Both the position numbers and the translations under genes were made by a program. Shown one piece after another: positions 35,426 to 48,440 of a DNA stretch of 64,000 nt. Each line of letters starts with the position of its first letter. The first letter of the stretch is position 1. The stretch is taken from assembly GCA_026874595.1 (NCBI GenBank), contig CM049316.1, positions 50,282,695-50,346,694 of the forward strand. Reading direction: 5' to 3'. Origin of the DNA: Sipunculus nudus. Lineage: Eukaryota; Annelida; Sipuncula; Golfingiida; Sipunculidae. The notes beneath the pieces are model-generated. The model worked only from the letters and a program-made list of their open reading frames with translations, was not told the DNA's origin and made no database searches.

Positions 35426-35755
35426 TGCACTTTCACCTCCCCAACATATCATATTTTGGCTATCTCTCCAAAATTATAAACCTTACCTACATAAACTATC
35501 GCTAATTTTGCTCTTCTTCACCTTCGGCGCTTTTGTCTGTAACCTGTTATCACAGATGTGTCAGTATGTCTGTCTGTTCGTCTTTTGTTGTTAGCTTTGT
35601 CTGCTTCCTCGTTGCTTTGTCTGATATGTCATTTTACAGGCCACAACTTCTCAGCAAACGCTGAGGGTCATTCAAATAATAGAAAACCCACAATATGTTC
35701 TGTCTGTCCGTCTGTCTGTCATTTCAACTTCCGGCAAGCGCTCGACCTCTGGTCG

Positions 35756-35935
35756 TCTAGTTTGTTTGTTTTTTGCTTGCCGGAATCAAAGATTTCGGCA
35801 AGCATATTGCTCAGTTGCGTATGTCTGTTTGTTGCTTGCCGGAAATCTTCGATTTTCGCAAGCATGTTGGTCACCCGCGTATGTTTGTTTGTTTGTTTGT
35901 CTGTTTGTCTGTTTGTTTGTCTGTATGTACACGCG
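35756..35935 (+). repeat. Foldback minisatellite M, two units, with TTTG/TCTG tract
   Basis: Units at about 35776 (GGAATC-AAA-GATTTC type) and 35836 (GGAAATC-TTC-GATTTTC type). Both hairpin types lie side by side. Confidence 0.87.
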
Positions 35936-37260
35936 CTACAGGCCACAGTTTTTAAGCAATCGCTCTGAAACTTATACATTAAGTGTAAGATTGGTTCTCC
36001 TCGGAGCCTATTGTTTTTGGTCATGATCGGTCAAAGGTCAAGGTCAGGGTCACCAAAAAACCTAAAATTTTTACTTTCTTCATATCTTTGTCAATAATAA
36101 TCGTAGCCGCATAATCTGTAGCTCATTTTATTCCTCTTTATGTTAGCTTTCCAAGTGCTAGCAAATTTTTCTGGTCAATTGTTACCATCGTAACGTATTT
36201 TTGGGGGAAAATCAGAAAATTCGAAAATTTCACTCCAAATTTCTCATTTTTTAAGTTAGAGAGGTCTAGTTTTTTGCATTGTGTAGCATTTAATATGCTC
36301 TATGGAAAATTAACGGAAGTCTCGCAAAATCTCGTGCCATTTGTCGTCAAATGAGACTTTTCGAGATTTCATTAAAAACGATTTAGAGGTGGCAGTTTTA
36401 CAGCTAAGGTTCTAAAAGTGACATATTTTCTGTTTTTCTGTATTATCTCGAACTTGTTTTTTCATTTTTTGAAATTAGCCACCAGGGGGCGTGGTACTGG
36501 AAACACTGCAACTGACCATTTTTCTGCAATACCAAAAAAAATATTAAACGTGGCACAATGTTTACTGTCTTATCTGAAACTAAGATCGTCGGCTTATTCC
36601 TGCGTACATGTAGCTTTGCGCTGCTGTTACCATGGTAACCAAATTTTGGGGTAAAACTTGGCAATCTGAAAATAATAAGTTTTTTGCTTCTATCTCTGTT
36701 GATATTTATACTACAAGTGTCTAGTTTTCTGCATGAGGTAGCATTCCTTTGCCACTAATGCAGTTAATTGCAAGTCTCGTAGAATCTCGCTCTGTTTTCC
36801 GTCAAACGAGAAATTACGAGATTTCACAGTAATGCTTATAACTTGGTCACCTTTTCGGCTAAAGAGGAGCAGTTTTCAGCATTTTGTTGCGTTTTTGGAG
36901 CTTAACAAGAAAATAACTTATATCTCGCCACATCTCGTACCATCTCCCGCCAAACGAGAATATTCGAGAATTCGAACAAATGTCTATATCTCTGTTATTT
37001 TAATGCCAGAGATTTTATTTTTCTATTGTTCAAGATTCACTTGACTAGTTTGAAGTGTCAAAATTGAATATCTCGTCATATCTCGCATCATTTCTTGTCA
37101 AACGAGAAAATGGGACCATTCAAAGATACGCCTATAATTCTGTTATTTTAATGCTGAAGACCTTTAGTTTTCAGCATTCGATAGCGTCTAACACTCTCGG
37201 TCACATTATGTGTTTATATTGTAAGTTTCGTCAAATCTGGGATCGTTTTTTCTTCAGATA
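35936..37260 (+). repeat. Family C repeat unit, copy 2
   Basis: The first CCATGG dyad is broken (GTTACCATCGTAAC near 36181). CTCF-like motif at 36479-36492; perfect palindrome at 36626-36639; dyad monomers near 36800, 36950 and 37090. The front part (36200-36480) resembles sub-family 2 and the back part resembles copy 1, so the unit is mosaic. Confidence 0.85.
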
Positions 37261-37715
37261 AAAAAGTACATCCTATTGCCGTGACCATAAGTGGCGGCAG
37301 TATGTGATAGTAAATGTCGGCAGGGGCATTACACTTGACAGTTGGAGCCATGTTCTATGGGTGTGCGATGGCTCATGAAGAAGACTTCTATTGTGTTGTT
37401 ATCGTCTTCCTTTGATTGCTGCTTCGTAAGCTTCACAGACCAGCGCCAACCACCTGGTTGCCATGTGTCCTCAATGTAAACAACCTTTGCTGTTTTCCTT
37501 TCCCTAAGATTTGTATGGTAGCCTGTTCACTTGTCCTTAGATTGTTTATTGTTGGTGTATTGAAGTAAAATAAAATGCCAGGTTTTCCTGCATATTGATT
37601 GTAAATTGAATAAAATCATACAAGAACCAACCAATGTTCTATGACCACTATTTCAGATTTGAGATCAGAACAATTGATTTCTGCATAAACCAATATGACC
37701 AGATTTAATTAACTT
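37261..37715. other. Spacer with exon-like fragment, copy 2
   Basis: Duplicate of 4961-5410, leading into the 365 bp array. Confidence 0.7.
37332..37526 (-). pseudogene. Exon-like coding fragment, copy 2
   Basis: The 65-codon frame is open, with TAA at 37329-37331. Relative to copy 1 it changes MGH to MSH and HTY to HTN, both non-synonymous. Confidence 0.38.
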
Positions 37716-39485
37716 TAAAGTGGTCTATATTTTTTTCTGAAGAAGTTGAGCTATATGCTTGGAGATGCCAGCCAGTGGATGTGAATGGATTGCAATGAAA
37801 CCGAAGCCAGGTGTTTGTGAAGAGTCTGGTGGAGATGAAGGGGGCCAAAACCTGTTTGACTGTGTATAAGCATAAACTGGCCTGAAATCAGGTTTCTGGG
37901 GGCATGAAATTTTTGTTTGTGGGAACAGGGTAATATTTTCTTGTTTCCCTGTATATACACCCTAAACTGGGCCTAATGACACCAAAACCAGGTTTGTGGG
38001 GCCCTCAGTAAAGATTTGAGGGGAAAAAAATGGATTTTATCTGTATATCACTATGTTCACTGTGTCCAGATTTGGAAATTCAAACTGGTCCTAATTTTTT
38101 TTTCTGATGGAGTTGAGCCAAATGCTTTGAGATACCAGCCAGTGGATGTAAATGGATTGCAATGATACCAAACCAGGTGTGTGTGTTGAGTTTAGTGGAG
38201 ATGAGGGGGGCCAGAACCTATCTGACTGTGTATAAGCATAAACTGGCCTGACATCAGGTTTTCTGGGGGCATGAAATTTTTGTTTGTGTCAGCAGGGTAA
38301 TATTATCTTGTTTCCCTGTATATACATCTTGAATTGGGCCTAATGACACCTAAACCATGTTTTAGGGACCATCATTACAGATTTGAGGTAAAAAAATGGA
38401 TTTTCCCTGTATATCACTATGTTCACTGTGTCCAGATTTGGAAATTCAAACTGGTCCTAATTTTTTTTCTGAGGGAGTTGAGCCAAATGCTTGGTGATGC
38501 CAGCCAGTGGGTGTAAATGGATTGCAATGATACCCAAACCAGGAGTGTATGTTGAGTTTTGTGGATATGAAGGGGGCCAGAACCTATTTGACTGTGTATA
38601 AGCATAAACTGGCCTGAAATCAGGTTTCTGGGGGCATGGAATTTTTGTTTGTGGGAACAGGGTAATATTATCTTGTTTCCCTGTATATACACCCTAAACT
38701 GGGCCTAATGACACCAAAACCAGGTTTGTGGGACCATCAGTACAGATTTGAGGGGGAAAAATGGATTTTCTCTGTATATCACTATGTTCACTGTGTCCAG
38801 ATTTGGAAATTCAAACTGGCCCTAATTTTTTTTCTGAGGGAGTTGAGCCAAATGCTTGGTGATGCCAGCCAGTGGGTGTAAATGGATTGCAATGATACCC
38901 AAACCAGGAGTGTGTGTTGAGTTTTGTGGAGATGAGGGGGGCCAGAACCTATTTGACTGTGTATAAGCATAAACTGGCCTGAAATCAGGTTTCTGGGGGC
39001 AGGAAATTTTTGTTTGTGGGAACAGGGTAATATTATCTTGTTTCCCTGTATATACACCCTAAACTGGGCCTGATGACACCAAAACCAGGTTTGTGGGACC
39101 ATCAGTACAGATTTGAGGGGGAAAAATGGATTTTCTCTGTATATCACTATGTCCACTGTGTCTAGATTTGGAAATTCAAACTGGCCCTAATTTTTTTTTT
39201 CTGAGGGATTTGAACCTAATGCTTTGAGATTCCAGCCAGTGGGTGTAAATGGATTGCAATGATAGCCAAACCAGGTGTGTGTGATGAGTCTGATGGAGAT
39301 GAGGTGGTCCAAAACACTATTTGCCTGTGTATAATAAGCCATAAGTCCTCAGCTGAAATCAGCTTTCTGGGGGCTTGAAATGTTTGCTGGTGGGAACAAG
39401 GTAATATTATCTTGTTATCATGGATATACACCCTAAAATGGGCCTGAGAACACCAAATACATGCATGTTGGACCATGAGTACAGA
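37716..39485 (+). repeat. 365 bp tandem array D, copy 2, five units
   Basis: CAGCCAGTGG-type landmarks at about 37769, 38136, 38501, 38866 and 39233 (period 365-367). Order a-b-a-a then the diverged last unit, so it lacks one a-b pair present in copy 1. Confidence 0.92.
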
Positions 39486-41275
39486 TTTGAGGTAACACAT
39501 TGTCTGTCTATAAATTAAAAAAAAATCAAATATCAAACTGTTATAAACATGTATCAATATATTTAATAAAATCTCTTTTCATCCAATGAATTGCATCTTA
39601 TTTTTTTAATAAATAAACCATGATATTCAACTACATCCAGTAATAAAAAATAAAAATAAAATGAATAAAAGTTTTTTTTTTTTTTTTTTTTTTTTTGGGG
39701 GGGGGGGGGATGGTTGTGTTTTTTTGCAGTAAAATCCAGGCTTCTCTTTGGATCCCGGCGGTGGGCGAAGGGTACAATGGACACCACACAACATTTGAAA
39801 GAACATTTTTTTTTCTGCTGTTATTGGATGACCAAGTCTCTATGAATTTAAAAAAAATATTTATTCCGTTATTCAAGATGACAGTGAAAATGACCCTATT
39901 TTTTCAATCATTCACCACTCTTTTCGAGCGTTCATAGAATTAGAAAGAGCCCGTCGCACCGCATTTCCTGCGAGGGTTCGTTTCTTCAGAGTCCAAACAA
40001 TCCTACCGGGGCGGGGTTTAGTCCATCTCGTCTTAAATTTGTGTCCGGGGCACGGCAAACATTATGAAAGCGGACAAAAACTTTCATACGGCTGGTAAAT
40101 GCGTTTATATGTAAACGCGGGGAATTACCGGAGAAATCACGGAGAGATTTTATATGCAATGATACTTTTAATTACACGTTAAAATCATTTAAAATCTACC
40201 ACTATATTACTCTAAAGACATTTATTCACTGTTAAATTACCGAAATAATAACCAGCGCAAACAATGTGGGACTGCCACTAACACCAATCTGGATCACCAG
40301 CTAACATTGACTACCGATCTTACATCAGACGAAAACGCTAAACACTATATATTTTTTTCAACAGTTTACTGTGCAAACCGTAACAAAACCATGCAGGATA
40401 TCAAATTTACAGGTTCTTAAGGAAATATGATGCAAAACATAACTTGTACCTTTGCTCACATTTAATAATATCATCATGATGAATTCTCCGCGAATTCTCC
40501 AGCTGTCCGCGTTATAGATGTATATGTATTTATTAATGACAAAAATTGACATACAATTTTATGGATACCCGTATAATTGCGGTTTTCTGGACCGTCCCAG
40601 CCCACAGGTAGGATAATATGGATTCCCGACAATATTCTAATGACCGTTCCCTGAGCTGGAACGGGCTAAGAAGGTCCCTGTCATTTTTTTTTAATTGTCA
40701 ATTCCCAGGTTTTTCGGATAAAAAAATGGCCCAATCCTTCATTCAATCTCCAGCCTCTGCTGGCGTTCCGGGTTTGAAAAAGAGCCCGTCCCATGCCTAT
40801 TTCAGCTAGGACTGCAAACTCTGGGGTCAAAACAACTCAACTACGGCTTGGGATTACCACCTTTCCTCTTAAATTTCCATCGCGCCCGTGTCAAGTGTAC
40901 CGTTATTATTCACAAACGTGCGGCAGGCGCCAAAAAATTTGACAGCACCCCTTTCGGATGCCAGAATATATTTTTATATATAAAGTCCTAACCCACCACG
41001 GAACTAGGGCCTCACAATTTTTTATCTTATTACTTACCACTTCAGACTCCTTAAAAATCACCGCTTTCCTTTTTTAACCAAAGATTCCAATTTTTTAACA
41101 TATATTAAATTTCACATTACAGATAACTTACACCAAGGGGACATTACAGTAAATCCGTGATGGGCAGGACTTCTTGGAATTTTATAATTCCCGGACGCAG
41201 GCTGACCGGCTACCTTTTTTCTTCAAGGACAGCCCTAATTTAAGCCGAGACCTTAAAGGATGGTCTAGATAGGCA
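39486..41275. repeat. Dispersed repeat E, copy 2
   Basis: Matches 7916-9700 at an offset of about 31.57 kb with scattered substitutions. GGGAATTCCC of copy 1 reads GGGAATTACC here. No gene seen. Confidence 0.6.
39672..39709 (+). repeat. T25G13 homopolymer junction
   Basis: Longer version of the tract at 8111-8137. Confidence 0.85.
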
Positions 41276-41766
41276 CCTAGCTTGTCCAGGAATGAAAGGT
41301 CACGTCTCCCTTACCCAGAGGTCGGGTCTCTGTCTAACACGAACGCAGCTTCGCTTGCATTTCGGCATTCTGGACGTTCAACTCTTCAAGTTTCTTTTTC
41401 AGTGCTTTTCTTATTTCCAGCACTCAAGAATAGGGGAACTGCCAAGGATTCAGTTGGACTTCCATTATTTTTATTTCTGTCCAAAAATGGATTATCCTGT
41501 ATAGGATGGCTACTAATAATAACACTATTAATGTCTCTCTATCCGTCTGTCTGTCTGTCTGTCTCTCTTTCTGTCTCTCTGTCTACTCCTCTTTGACTTT
41601 TAAAAATCAGCAAGACCTTATTCATATGTGCTACTGTTTTCCCCATGATAGAGGTTTTTCATCTGATCAGATCCAAATGTTTCCTGTCTGTCTGCCTAGT
41701 AACTGTCCATCTATTTCGCTGTCTTATTTCCGGTAACTTCCGGCAAGCGTTCGACCTCAGGTCGTC
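41276..41766 (+). repeat. Terminal module T with leader, copy 2
   Basis: Duplicate of 9701-10190. A shared + strand frame has an in-frame 3 bp insertion near 41430. Hairpin CGACC-TCA-GGTCG at 41752-41764. Confidence 0.7.
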
Positions 41767-42960
41767 TAGTCTGTTTGTTTGTTTGTCTGCACTCTCCTGG
41801 CCACAATTTTGCCACAATCACCTTGAAACTTACAGGGATGATGAAAAACATAATTTCTAGGTGCCCTATTGTTTTTGGTTAAAATAGGTCAAAGGTCAAG
41901 GTCAAGGTCACGACAGGTATGGTTAACGGTTTTTGCACTATAACTTCGCCATAAATAGGCTTATCCACTTCTGCAATAGCTCATTTTTTTCGTCATCACC
42001 TGGCCTTTCTTTTGACATGTAGCTTACTTAAATTTGCTGTTACCATGGTTACGCAATTTCGGGAAGAAATCATGGAATTTCCTGATATTTTTCAAATTTG
42101 CAGCAATCGTACTGATTCTGAGATATTTTATGTAACACAAGAATATCTCGAAATTGTTTTTTCAGATTTTGGAAATGGCCGCCAGGGGGCGTTGCAGATG
42201 AAAAAACATGAAAATTTGTTTTGGTGCTATACCTCCAGAACTATTAAACATTGGGCCATTTCTATCACAGCACCTTCAACTGGGTACCATGGGCTTATTT
42301 TTGCGCATGGGTGCCAAAGTGCGCTATTGCCAGATTTCTCTATTTTTGGGGTAAAACTTTTGAATTTTGAAAATATGCAGTTTTCAGCTTCTAACTCTGT
42401 CAGTTTTTATGCTGGAGAGGTCAATTTTTTTTGCCTCTTGTAGCCCTTGGTGAGCTCTCGGTGATCCAATCAAAAATCTTGCAAAATCTCGCACCGTTTC
42501 TCGTCAAACGAGAGTCTTCGAGATTTCATTAAATATGACCTACAGGTTGCATTTTTTTAACAATGGCTTTGAAATTGATATATTTTGTGTTATTTATAAA
42601 TATCTCGAAATCAGTTTTTCATTTTTTGGAAATAGCCACCAGGGGGCGTGGTACCTGAAACACTAACACATATCATTTTTCTGCAATATCTACAATAATT
42701 TTAAACATGGCACAATTTTTATCGTTGTATCTTAAACTAGGAACATTGGCTTATTCCTCCGCACATATAGCTTTGTGCTGCCGTTACCATGGTTACCAAA
42801 TTTGTGGGTTAAACTTGACGATCTGAAAATATGCAGTTTTTGGCTTCTATCTCGGTTAATATTTATGTTTCAAGGGTCTAGTTTTTTGCATAAGGCTGCT
42901 TCCCCTTGGTTATAAGTCATTCAATTGCAAGTCTCGTCAAATTTCGCTCGGTTTATCGTC
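41767..42960 (+). repeat. Family B repeat unit, copy 2
   Basis: Four intact AGGTCA half-sites at 41886-41910, CCATGG near 42039, CTCF-like motifs at 42179 and 42636, a dyad near 42484-42526, and a second CCATGG near 42782. It then continues into A-like monomers, unlike copy 1. Confidence 0.82.
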
Positions 42961-43763
42961 AAACGAGAAAAACCGAGATTTCACGGAAATGCTTATAACT
43001 CGGCGACTTTTACAGCTACACAGGTCTAGTTTTCGGCATTTCATAACATATGACCAGCTTGACACGCCAGAAAAGAAATCAGGCCAAATCTCGCACCATA
43101 TCTCGGCAAGCGATAAAAAAAACGAGATATCATGGAAATGCTTATAACTAGGCGACTTTTACAGCTACTCAGGTCTAGTTTTTGGCATTTGGTAACATTT
43201 GGCCAACTTGACATAGTAAAACTGCGATACTTGGCGAAATCTCGCACTACATCTGGTCAAATGTGGAAAAACGAGATTTCACAGAAATGCATATAAGTCG
43301 GCGACTTTCACGGCTAGACAGGTCTAGTTTTTGGCATTCATTAACATTTGGACGGCTTGACATGACAAACCTGCAAGACTGGCCAAATCTCGCACCATAT
43401 CTCGTCAAACGATAAAAAAGGAGATTTCACAGAAATGCTAATCACTCGGCAACTTTTACAGCTAGACAGATGTAGTTTTCGCCATTTCATAACATTTAAA
43501 GGGTTTGATATGACAAATCTACAAGACTGGCCAAATCCTGCACCATATCTCGTCAAACGAGAAAACACGAGAGTACACGGAAATGCTTATAACTCGGCGA
43601 CTTTTACAGCTAGACGGATCTAGTTTTCGCCATTTCGTAACGTTTGGCCGTCTTGACATAATAAAACTGCTCGTCTTGCCAAATCTCGTACTATATCTCG
43701 TCAAGCGAGAAAAAAACATGATTTCACGTAACTGCTGATAACACCGCGACTTTTGCAGCTAGT
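42961..43763 (+). repeat. Run of family A monomers without leader or tail
   Basis: About five to six monomers, the first three diverged (TTTTTGGCATT, ATCTGGTCAAATG). It ends at GCAGCTAG against an M unit, as unit 2 does at 13195. Confidence 0.87.
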
Positions 43764-43880
43764 TGCTTGCCGGAATCAAAGATTTCGGCAAGCATATTGC
43801 TCAGTTGCGTATGTCTGTTTGTCTGTCTGTCTGTCTGTCCGTCTGTCTGTCTGTCTGTCTGTCCGTCTGTCTGTCTGCAC
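43764..43880 (+). repeat. Foldback minisatellite M, one unit, with TGTC tract
   Basis: Same as 13196-13322 but with a shorter TGTC run. Confidence 0.88.
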
Positions 43881-44720
43881 TCTCCTGGCCACAATTTTGC
43901 CACAATCACCTTGAAACTTTCAGAGATGATGGAGAATTAAATTTCTAGGTGCCCTAATGTTTTTGGTTAATGAAGGTAAACGGTTAAGGTCAAGGTCATC
44001 AAAAAACCTCAAAATTTTATTTTCCTCATAACTTGGTTAAAAATTGTCGTATCAACCTCATTCTTACCTCATTTTGTTCGTCTTTCCATTGCCCATATCC
44101 TGGTATGATGATCCTTTGTTGGCCTTGTGTCACCTTGTCAGTATGTCTGTCTGTTTCAGGGTTGTTGTCAATTTTGTCAACGGCCTTGTTGTTCTTTCGG
44201 ACATTTACGACACTACAGGCCATAGTTTTGCAGCAATAACCTTGAAACTTTTAGAGATGATGGACAAGCAAAATTCTAGGCAGTCTTTTGTTTTTTATTA
44301 AAATAGGTCAAGGGTCAAGGTCAAGACCCTCGAAAAACCTCGAAACCGTATTTTCCTCAAAACTTTGTCACAAATTGTCGTATCAACCTCATTCTTACCT
44401 CATTTTGTTCGTCTTTCCATTCCCCATATCAAAGGGTGCTCAACCTTTGCTGGCCATCTGTCACCTTGTCAGTATGTCTGTCTGTTCCTCTGTTGTTGTC
44501 AATTTTGTCAACGGCCATGTTGTTCTGTCTCACATTTACGACACTACAAGCCACAGTTTTGCCGCAATCACCTTGAGACTTACAGAGATGACGAAAAAAT
44601 AAAATGCAAGGTGCTCTATCGTTTTTCGTCAATATAAGTCAAGGACAAGGTCATCGAAAAACCTCGAAATTTTCTTTTCTTCATCACTTGGTCAAATATG
44701 GTCGTATCAACCTCATTTGT
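43881..44720 (+). repeat. Family F tandem repeat, copy 2
   Basis: Near-identical to 13323-14165 at an offset of about 30555, with the same three-unit structure. Confidence 0.88.
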
Positions 44721-46586
44721 TTGTTTGTCATCACTCTCCTGGCCACAATTTTGCCACAATCACCTTGAAACTTTCAGGGATGATAAACAACCAAAATTCT
44801 AGGTGCCTTATTGTTTTTGGTCAAAATAAGTGAAAGGTCAAGGTCAAGGTCGTCAAAACTTCTTAAAACGGTTTTTTCTCCATATCTGTGTGACTTTCAG
44901 TCGTATCTACTTCAACAATAGCTCATTTTAATCGTCGTTCCAAGGCCTGTCATCTGGTGTGTAGCTGACTCAAATTTGCCGTAACCATGGTTACAAATTT
45001 TTGGGGAAAAGTCAGGAAATTCGAAAATAAGGGGTCTTATTTTTCTAACTTTGTCAGTTTTAAAGCTAGAGTGATCTAGTTTTTTGCATCAGGTAGCATT
45101 TAACTAGTACTACAAGATTTTATTACAAGTCTTGCAGTATATCTTAAATTTTCTCGTGAATAGAGATATTTCGAGATTTCATTCATCTTGCGCCAAAGGC
45201 CACATTATTGCAGGAATCTTTTTGAAACTGACATATCATAAGTCCTACACTAGTATCTCGAAATTGTTTTTTCATTTTTTGAATATGGCTGCTAGGGGGC
45301 GCTGGACACGACCCTCACACACATATCATTACATTGGCCATATCCCCAAAATTATAAGCCTCAATTACATAAACTATAGCCTATTTTTTCCCTCTGAGTC
45401 TTCTCCATAACCTGGTGTAGTCATCTGGTCACAATTTTGTGTCACTTTGTCAGTGTGTCCGTCTGTTTGTCAGTTGTCTTCAAATTCGCCTGCTTGTTCT
45501 TGCGTCTCACATATAGCAGTTTACAGGCCACAGTTTTGAAAGATTCCTTTTGAAACTATTACATCTTAAGTCTTACACTAATATCTCGATACCATTTTTT
45601 CATTTTCCGGATATGGACGCTAGGGGGCGCTAAACTCGAACCTCTCCCAACATATCATGCTTTGGCAGTATCTCCAAAACTATAAACCTCAGTTACATAA
45701 ACTGTAGCTTTTTTCTTCCTTTGAGTCTTCTCCATAACCATTCTCTTGAGTCACTTTGTCAGTTGTCCTCAAATTCGCCTGCTTGCTGATTCTTGCGTCT
45801 TACATATAGCATTCTATAGGCCACAGTTTTGACGGAATCCTTTTGAAACAATTACATCTTATGTCTTACACTAATATCTCGAAATAACTTTTTCATTTTC
45901 CGGATATGGCCACTAGTGGGTGCTGCACGCGACCCTCACACACATACCATTGTATTGGCCATATGTCTACACCCAAAGCCTCAGTTACATAAACTATAGC
46001 TTATTTTCTTCCTTTGAGTCTTCTCCATAACCTGATTAAGGCATCTGGTTTCAATCTTCTGTCACTTTGTCAGTGTGTCCATCTGTTTGTCCGTTATCCT
46101 CAAAGTCGCCTGCTTTCTGGTTCCTACGCCTTACATATAGCATTCTACAGGTCACAGCTTTGACGGAATCCTTTTGAAACTGGGACATCTCACGTCATAC
46201 ACTAATAATACGAAACGCATTTGTCGTCTTCGGAATATGTCTGCTAGAGGGCGCTACAGTCGAACTTCCCAAGTATATCGGTAATTCGCCATAAATACTA
46301 AATTACATAAATTATAACTCATTTTCTTCCTTTGAATCTTCTCAATCACCAGGTTATGTCATCTGGTGTCAATCTTGTCTCACAAAGTCAGTATGTCTGT
46401 CTGTTCGTCTTTTGTTGTCAGCTTTGTCTGCTTGCCTGTTCTTTTGTCTCATATGACATTCTACGGGCAACATATTCTCAGCAATGTCCCTGAGAGTCAT
46501 TCCATTAATAGAAAACCGACAAATATGTTCTGTCTGTCCGTCTGTGTTTCACTTCCGATTTCCGGCAAGCGTTCGACCTATGGTCG
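44721..46586 (+). repeat. Family G repeat, copy 4
   Basis: Palindrome GTAACCATGGTTAC at 44981-44994; CTCF-like motifs at 45289, 45617 (first base changed) and 46241 (CTGCTAGAGGGCGC), with a degenerate one near 45910. Hairpin CGACC-TAT-GGTCG at 46574-46586. Confidence 0.86.
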
Positions 46587-48314
46587 TCTAGTTTTTTTTT
46601 TTTTTTGTTTTTTTGTTTGTTTTTTTGTGTGTTTGTCTGCGCTCTCCTGGCCACAATTTTGCAGCAATCGACATGACCCTTACAGGGTTGATTGACAACC
46701 GAACACCCTGGAACCCTATTGTTTTTGGTCAACATTGCTCCAAGGTCAAGGGTCAAGGTCACGACAGGTGTGGTTAACGGTTTTTGCACTATAACTTCGC
46801 CATAAATAGGCTTATCCACTTCTGCAATAGCTCATTTTTTTCGTCATCACCTGGCCTTTCTTTTGATATGTAGCTTACTTAAATTTGCCGTTACCATGGT
46901 TACATTTTTTGGGCAAAAATCATGGAAATTGGAAATAACACGACCATTTTTTTGTAACTTTGTCAGTTTTTAAGCTAGGCAGATCTAGTTTTCGGCATTT
47001 TGTTCCACATGACCAGCTTGACACGACAGAACTGAAAGTCACGCCAAATCTCGCGCCATATCTCGTCAAACGAGAAAAAACGAGACTTCGCGGAAATGCT
47101 TATTACTCGGCGACTTTTACAGCTAGACAGGTCTGGTTTTCGGCATTTCGTTCCACCAAACAAGCTTGACACGACAGAGCTGCAAGACAGGCCAAATCTC
47201 GCACCGTATCTCGTCAACCGAGAAAACACGAGATTTCACGGAAATGCTTATAACTAGGCCAGTTTTACAGCTAGACACGTGTGGTTTTCGGCATTTAGTT
47301 CCACTAGTAGACCAGCTTGACACGATAGATGTGCAAGTCAGGCCAAATCTCGCACCCTATCTCGTCAAACGAGAAAACACGAGATTTCACGGAAATGCTT
47401 ATAACTCGGCGAGTTTTACAGCTAGACAGGTCTAGTTTTCGGCATTCATTAACATTTGGACGGCTTGACATGACAAACCTGCAAGACTGGCCAAATCTCG
47501 CACCATATCTCGTCAAACGATGAAAAAGGAGATTCCACAGAAATGCTAATAACTCGGCGACTTTTACAGCTAGACAGATGTAGTTTTCGCCATTTCATAA
47601 CATTTAGAGAGTTTGATATGACAAATCTTCAAGACTGGTCAAATCCTGCACCATATCTCGTCACACGAGAAAACACGAGAGAGCACGGAAATGCTTATAA
47701 CTCGGGGACTTTTACAGCTAGACGGATCTAGTTTTCGCCATTTCGTAACGTTTGGTCGTCTTGACATAATAAAACTGCTCGTCTTGCCAAATCTCGTACT
47801 ATATCTCGTCAAGCGAGAAAAAAACATGATTTCACGTAAATGCTGATAAGACGGCGACTTTTGCAGCTAGACAGGTCTAGTTTCCGGCATTTTGTAATAT
47901 TTGACAAACCTGACAAGACAAAACTGGAAATCTCGCCAAAGCTCGCACCATTTCCCGTCAAACGAGAAAACACGAGATTTCATGCAAATGGTTATAACTC
48001 AGCGGCTTTTATAGCTAGACAGGTCTGGTTTTCGGCATTTCATATCATTTGGCCAGCTTGACATGACAAACTTGAAAACGTCTCACTGCTTCTTGTCAAA
48101 CAAGATTAACGGGATTTCATGAAAAAATTTTGAACTTGGTCCCTTTTACACTAGAAAGATATGCAGCTGTTAAAGGTCAGCATGCATAAATAAACATATT
48201 ATCCGTTTCTGCTGCCCCCACAATGTTGCTCATTCATATGACTGTTTCTACATGCACTCTCTGTCTATCTGTCTGTATCATTTCCATTTCCGGCAAGCGC
48301 GTGACCTCTGGTCA
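46587..48314 (+). repeat. Composite A element, unit 9
   Basis: T-rich tract, leader at 46643, about eight monomers, tail, hairpin at 48302-48314. One monomer carries TCAACCGAGAAA near 47214, breaking the inner dyad. Confidence 0.9.
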
Positions 48315-48440
48315 TCTTGTTTGTTTTTTGCTTGCCGGAAGATTTCCGGCAAGCATGTTGGTCAGTTGCGTATGTCCATTTGTCTGTTTGTTTTTTTGTT
48401 TTTTTGTTTTTTTGTTTTTTTGTTTTTTTGTGTGTTTGTC
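48315..48440 (+). repeat. Foldback minisatellite M, one perfect unit, with TTTTTTTG tract
   Basis: Perfect 11 bp arms at 48330-48354 with a GAT loop, then about five T6-7/G units. Confidence 0.88.

Larger units (their letters stand above)
33061..35755 (+). repeat. Family G repeat, copy 3, containing two leaders
   Basis: The first leader has AGGTCA repeats at 33174-33198 and a palindrome at 33326-33339. A second leader is inserted at about 34178 (TTGTTTGTCACCACTCTCCTGGCC) with a palindrome at 34440-34453. CTCF-like motifs lie at 33634, 33962, 34748, 35080 and 35412. The unit ends in a hairpin at 35743-35755. Copy: 57521-60214. Confidence 0.87.
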
